Positions 60,250 to 64,000 of a DNA stretch of 64,000 bases are shown in pieces. The notes under the pieces are model-generated. The model searched no databases. It was not told where the DNA came from and worked only from the letters and a program-made list of their open reading frames with translations. Every line of letters begins with the position of its first letter. Position 1 is the first letter of the stretch. Where the stretch lies: NCBI GenBank assembly GCA_937880175.1, contig CALFLO010000075.1, positions 1 through 64,000 on the forward strand. Direction: 5' to 3'. Both the position numbers and the translations under genes were made by a program. Origin of the DNA: an uncultured Gluconobacter sp. (GTDB taxonomy: Bacteria > Pseudomonadota > Alphaproteobacteria > Acetobacterales > Acetobacteraceae).

Positions 60250-61244
60250 CGCTCGTCCCGAAGCAGACGGGCAGCGTCCAGTGCGAAATAGGTGAGGATG
60301 CCGTTACAGCCGGCACGCTTGAAAGCGATCAGGCTTTCCATGATCGTGCGGTCACGGTCGAGCCAGCCGTTCTGAATGGCCCCCATCAGCATCGCGTATT
60401 CGCCCGACACCTGATAGGCGAAGGTCGGAACCTCAAAGCGTTCACGCACGCGACGGATGATGTCGAGATACGGCATGCCCGGCTTGACCATGATCATATC
60501 CGCACCTTCGCGCAGGTCCTGCTCGACTTCCCGCATGGCCTCGTCAGAATTGGCCGGGTCCATCTGGTAGGTCTTCTTGTCCCCGTGCAGCAGACTGCCG
60601 GAACCCAGCGCGTCACGGAACGGACCGTAGAACGCGGAGGCATACTTCGCCGTGTAGGCCATGATGCGGGTGGTGTCGTAGCCGTTGCCATCAAGCGTTT
60701 CGCGGATGGCTTTAACGCGGCCGTCCATCATGTCGGACGGGGCGATGATGTCGTTGCCTGCGCGGGCCTGATTAAGGGCCTGCTGACGCAGGATCTCGAC
60801 GGAGGCATCGTTGAGAATGCGACCGTTCTCGATCACACCGTCATGCCCATGATCGGTATACGGATCGAGCGCCACATCGCCGATGATGCCCAGATCGGGG
60901 AAAGCATCCTTGATGGTGCGTGAAGCACGACACATCAGGTTGTCCGGGTTCAGGGCCTCGGTGCCGGTGGCATCACGGACGCTCATGGGGGTAACGGGGA
61001 AGATGGCGATAGCCGGAACGCCGAGGTCAACGGCCTGCCGGACATGTTCCACGACATTGTCCACGCTGACACGTTCGGCGCCCGGCATGGAGTCGACTTT
61101 CTGGCGCTGGTTTTCGCCTTCGCAGACGAAGATCGGCCAGATCAGATTGTCGACATGCAGGCGATGTTCCTGCACCAGACGGCGGGTGAAAGCATCGTGG
61201 CGATTACGCCGCGGACGGGAGAGGGGGTATGCTGCATTGCTCAT
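60246..61244 (-). CDS. hemB: delta-aminolevulinic acid dehydratase (porphobilinogen synthase)
   Basis: Condenses two aminolevulinates to porphobilinogen in haem synthesis. The 332-residue barrel has both active-site lysines (AYTAKYASAFYGPFRDA and IMVKPGMPYLD). The metal loop reads DPYTDHGHDG, without the zinc cysteines, so it is the Mg/K-dependent type common in alphaproteobacteria. I place the start at 61244 (MSNAAYPLSRPRR); 61256 is an alternative whose AGGAG is too close. The permease gene ends just upstream, at 61261. Confidence 0.93.
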   Translation of the reverse strand: MSNAAYPLSRPRRNRHDAFTRRLVQEHRLHVDNLIWPIFVCEGENQRQKVDSMPGAERVSVDNVVEHVRQAVDLGVPAIAIFPVTPMSVRDATGTEALNPDNLMCRASRTIKDAFPDLGIIGDVALDPYTDHGHDGVIENGRILNDASVEILRQQALNQARAGNDIIAPSDMMDGRVKAIRETLDGNGYDTTRIMAYTAKYASAFYGPFRDALGSGSLLHGDKKTYQMDPANSDEAMREVEQDLREGADMIMVKPGMPYLDIIRRVRERFEVPTFAYQVSGEYAMLMGAIQNGWLDRDRTIMESLIAFKRAGCNGILTYFALDAARLLRDER

Positions 61245-61260
61245 ACCCCCGATCATGCTC

Positions 61261-62703
61261 CTAACTGTCGCGTCTGCAAAGTCGACTGTTGCGGATGCCA
61301 TACGCAAAATAGACGGCAAGTCCAATGACAAGCCAGACAACAAGTCTGATCCAAGTCAGACTGTCGAGCGATACCATGACGGCACCACAGGACAGGACAC
61401 CGAGCACCGGAACAAGCAGACCACCCGGCACCCGGAACTGACGTGGGGCATCGGGTTGTCTGTGCCGCAGGACCGGAACGCCGATGCAGACAATAATGAA
61501 GGCCAGCAATGTTCCAATGGACGTCATGTTGCCGAGCTGTCCGATCGGGAGCAGGGCGGCAAGCAGGCTGGTCAGCGCCGCAAACATCAGATGGGACGTC
61601 CAGGGTGTGCGGGTCCGGGCATTGAGTTTCGAGAACACCGGTGGCAGCAGCCCGTCATGGGACATGATGAGGAAGACGCGCGCCTGGCCCATCAGCAGAC
61701 CGAACAGCACCGAGACGTACCCTGCCGTGATGCCAAGTTTCACGAGGCTCGCCAGCCAGGGCATCCCGGCGACGTCAATGGCCGTGGCGACGGGGCTCGG
61801 ATCATTGGCCATGGCGCGATAATCAACCACGCCCGTCAGAACCATCGAAAACACGGCATAGACCACGGAACAGACGAGCAGGCTTCCCAGAATGCCGATG
61901 GGGATATCGCGCGCAGGGTTCCGGCTGTCCTGTGCCGTCGTGGAGACGATGTCGAAGCCCAGATAGGCGAAAAACGCCATTCCTGCCGCGCGCATGACGC
62001 CGGACATGCCGAACTGCGCGAATGTGCCGGTGTTCTGCGGGATGAACGGGTGGTAGTGCGCGAAGCTGATATGCGGCGCGCACGCCGCGATCACGGCGAC
62101 GATCACGGCGAGTTTGATGCAGACGACGATCGTATTGATGGTCGTCGATTCACTCACGCCCCGCATGAGCAGCGCCGTGACGCCCCAGAGCGCACAGACA
62201 GCCGGGAGATTGAACCAGGCCGACGCCATGCTCCCGTCCGGCATCGTGACGGAAGTCATTGGTGTGGCAAGCAGGCGCGGGTCGATATGAAGGCCCCAGC
62301 CGCCGAGCAGGGATGCGAGATAGCCCGACCAGCTTGAGGCGACGGCGGCGGCCCCCACCGTATATTCCAGCACGAGATCCCAGCCGATGATCCAGGCAAT
62401 CAGTTCACCCATTGAGGCATAGGCATAGGAATACGCCGATCCGCCAGAGGGGATCATGCTGGCGAGTTCACCGTAACACAGCCCTGCAAAGCCGCAGGCT
62501 ACGGCCGCAATGATGAAAGAAAGCGTCACGGCGGGGCCGGCATTCTGGCCGGCGGCAACGCCCGTGAGGGAAAAAAGGCCAGCACCGATCGTCACGCCGA
62601 CACCGAGGGCAACAAGCTGCCACGGGCCGAGGACACGCTTGAGGCCAGTCTGGCTGTCAGCTGCGGAAGATACGGGTTTGGTCCGCCAGAGCGGAGTGGT
62701 CAT
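61261..62703 (-). CDS. APC-superfamily amino-acid permease (cationic amino-acid transporter-like)
   Basis: A 480-residue inner-membrane transporter with about 12-14 hydrophobic segments. The first carries GVGVTIGAGLFSLTG, the APC substrate/ion motif, and later segments show the AFFAYLGFDIVSTTAQDSRNP signature of the CAT group. The substrate is an amino acid but cannot be specified. It is divergent from glyA over 92 bases and only 16 bases from hemB on the same strand. Confidence 0.88.
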   Translation of the reverse strand: MTTPLWRTKPVSSAADSQTGLKRVLGPWQLVALGVGVTIGAGLFSLTGVAAGQNAGPAVTLSFIIAAVACGFAGLCYGELASMIPSGGSAYSYAYASMGELIAWIIGWDLVLEYTVGAAAVASSWSGYLASLLGGWGLHIDPRLLATPMTSVTMPDGSMASAWFNLPAVCALWGVTALLMRGVSESTTINTIVVCIKLAVIVAVIAACAPHISFAHYHPFIPQNTGTFAQFGMSGVMRAAGMAFFAYLGFDIVSTTAQDSRNPARDIPIGILGSLLVCSVVYAVFSMVLTGVVDYRAMANDPSPVATAIDVAGMPWLASLVKLGITAGYVSVLFGLLMGQARVFLIMSHDGLLPPVFSKLNARTRTPWTSHLMFAALTSLLAALLPIGQLGNMTSIGTLLAFIIVCIGVPVLRHRQPDAPRQFRVPGGLLVPVLGVLSCGAVMVSLDSLTWIRLVVWLVIGLAVYFAYGIRNSRLCRRDS

Positions 62704-62795
62704 GAAGGATCCTCGTTTGTTAAGCGGATTGTTTTTGCCGAGGCAGGCAATCTGGGCTAGTCACATGCCGAACTCACCCTGGAGAATGGACCACG

Positions 62796-64000
62796 ATGTC
62801 GGAACACGCCAGCCAGTCCACGCTGAATCGTTTCTTTCATGCCCCCCTCAAGGAGGTTGATGCTGAAGTTGCCACAATCCTGAACGAGGAGCTGACGCGC
62901 CAGCAGGATGGCATCGAGCTCATCGCTTCGGAGAACATGGCTTCTTTCGCCGTCATGGAAGCACAGGGTTCGGTGCTGACGAACAAATATGCGGAAGGCC
63001 TTCCGGGCAAGCGCTATTACGGCGGCTGCGTGGATGTGGACCGCGTCGAGAACCTTGCCATCGAGCGTCTGAAGAAGATGTTCGGCGCAGAGTTCGCAAA
63101 TGTGCAGCCGCATTCCGGCGCCAACGCCAACCAGGCCGCCTTCATGGCACTCGCCACTCCGGGCGACACGATTCTGGGCCTGAGCCTCGCTGCTGGTGGA
63201 CATCTGACGCATGGCGCGGCTCCGAACTATTCGGGCAAGTGGTTTAACTCCGTGCAGTACGGTGTGCGCGCCGAAGACGGTCTGATTGACTACGACCAGA
63301 TGGAAGCGCTGGCCCGTGAGCACAAGCCGAAGATCATCGTAGCTGGAAGCTCGGCCTATCCGCGCGTCATCGACTTTGCCCGGTTCCGCAAGATTGCCGA
63401 TGAAGTCGGTGCGTATCTGATGGTGGACATGGCGCATTTTGCCGGTCTGGTCGCCGCAGGTCTGTATCCGAACCCGGTTCCGGTGGCCGACATCACGACG
63501 TCCACGACGCACAAGACGCTGCGTGGCCCGCGTGGCGGCATCATCCTGACGAACAACCCCGATCTGGCGAAGAAAGTGAACTCCGCCGTGTTCCCGGGCC
63601 TGCAGGGCGGTCCGCTCATGCATGTCATCGCGGGCAAGGCCGTCGCTTTCGGTGAAGCACTGACGGATGAGTTCAAGGCCTATCAGAAGCGCGTCCTCGC
63701 CAATGCCCGCGCTCTGGCGGACGAGCTTCAGAACCGTGGCTTCGACATCGTCACGGGTGGGACGGACAGCCATCTGATCCTCGTTGACCTGCGTCCGAAG
63801 AAGGTGACGGGCAAGCTGGCCGAAGCCATCCTCGAGCGTGCCGGCATTACCGCGAACAAGAACGCCATTCCGTTCGATCCGGAAAAGCCGTTCGTGACGT
63901 CTGGTATCCGTCTGGGCAGCCCGGCTGCAACGGCGCGTGGTTTCGGTGAAGCCGAGTTCCGCGAAGTCGGTCGCATGATCGACGAAGTGCTGACGGCCGC
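62796..64000 (+). CDS. glyA: serine hydroxymethyltransferase (3' end cut by the window)
   Basis: Converts serine and tetrahydrofolate to glycine and methylene-tetrahydrofolate. The visible 401 residues include ELIASENMAS, GLPGKRYYGG, HFAGLVAAGLYP and the PLP lysine in TTSTTHKTLRGPRGG, and continue open to the last base. E. coli GlyA has 417 residues, so only a short tail is missing. GGAG lies about a dozen bases before the ATG. Confidence 0.96.
   Translation, partial: MSEHASQSTLNRFFHAPLKEVDAEVATILNEELTRQQDGIELIASENMASFAVMEAQGSVLTNKYAEGLPGKRYYGGCVDVDRVENLAIERLKKMFGAEFANVQPHSGANANQAAFMALATPGDTILGLSLAAGGHLTHGAAPNYSGKWFNSVQYGVRAEDGLIDYDQMEALAREHKPKIIVAGSSAYPRVIDFARFRKIADEVGAYLMVDMAHFAGLVAAGLYPNPVPVADITTSTTHKTLRGPRGGIILTNNPDLAKKVNSAVFPGLQGGPLMHVIAGKAVAFGEALTDEFKAYQKRVLANARALADELQNRGFDIVTGGTDSHLILVDLRPKKVTGKLAEAILERAGITANKNAIPFDPEKPFVTSGIRLGSPAATARGFGEAEFREVGRMIDEVLTA

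Overview
The window is about 64 kb of GC-rich, densely packed chromosomal DNA from what is most likely an acetic acid bacterium (Acetobacteraceae, probably Gluconobacter or a close relative). This placement is an inference from gene content and protein style: a hopanoid operon with the hpnA-G gene family, a pyruvate dehydrogenase whose E1-beta carries its own lipoyl domain, a zinc-cysteine-free HemB, and an alphaproteobacterial-type SOS box in front of lexA. I see no insertion sequence, prophage, integrase or CRISPR array. The first 54 bases are not biological: they match an Illumina Nextera index/transposase adaptor, so real sequence starts around base 55.

Layout. 0.1-2.5 kb: an exported double-SH3 protein and pyruvate kinase. 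2.5-14.5 kb: the hopanoid region, with tyrC and hpnL on the minus strand and hpnA-B-C, then hpnD-E-shc-G on the plus strand. The two halves are split by a minus-strand island encoding a Tat-exported PLP aminotransferase and an exported cupin. 14.6-20.3 kb: rlmE/ppx, tRNA-Gln(CTG), guaB, rsmB and a GNAT enzyme. 20.4-25.5 kb: an antiporter with a nucleotide-binding-like tail, an L,D-transpeptidase-like protein, an orphan OmpR-type regulator, exonuclease III and an M19 dipeptidase. 25.9-36.6 kb: housekeeping (uvrC, pgsA, lexA, rpmG, ftsB, eno, kdsA-pyrG, tpiA-secG).

36.7-42.8 kb: ppiD coupled to trpE-G-D-C. 42.9-49.4 kb: a complete pyruvate dehydrogenase operon, pdhA-pdhB-pdhC-lpdA, followed by lipA (which makes its cofactor) and a COQ10-like gene. 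49.5-52.8 kb: a small His-rich exported protein, a CinA-type amidase, a lytic transglycosylase and a TerC-like membrane protein. 52.9-59.3 kb: purB and the tightly overlapped purC-purS-[Rap1a-like]-purQ-purL operon, then bolA and grxD. 59.5-64 kb: another His-rich exported protein, yraN, hemB, an amino-acid permease and glyA, which runs off the window.

Most of the window is ordinary core metabolism. The points that deserve a second look are: a secreted Rap1a/Tai-immunity-like protein translationally interlocked inside the purine operon; the exported PLP enzyme and cupin embedded in the hopanoid locus; yraN, which has no ATG/GTG/TTG in frame and appears to start at a CTG overlapping the hemB stop; three unrelated exported proteins with histidine clusters; and the near-identical DNA of the pdhB and pdhC lipoyl domains. 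I found no strong case for a wholly new multi-gene system.
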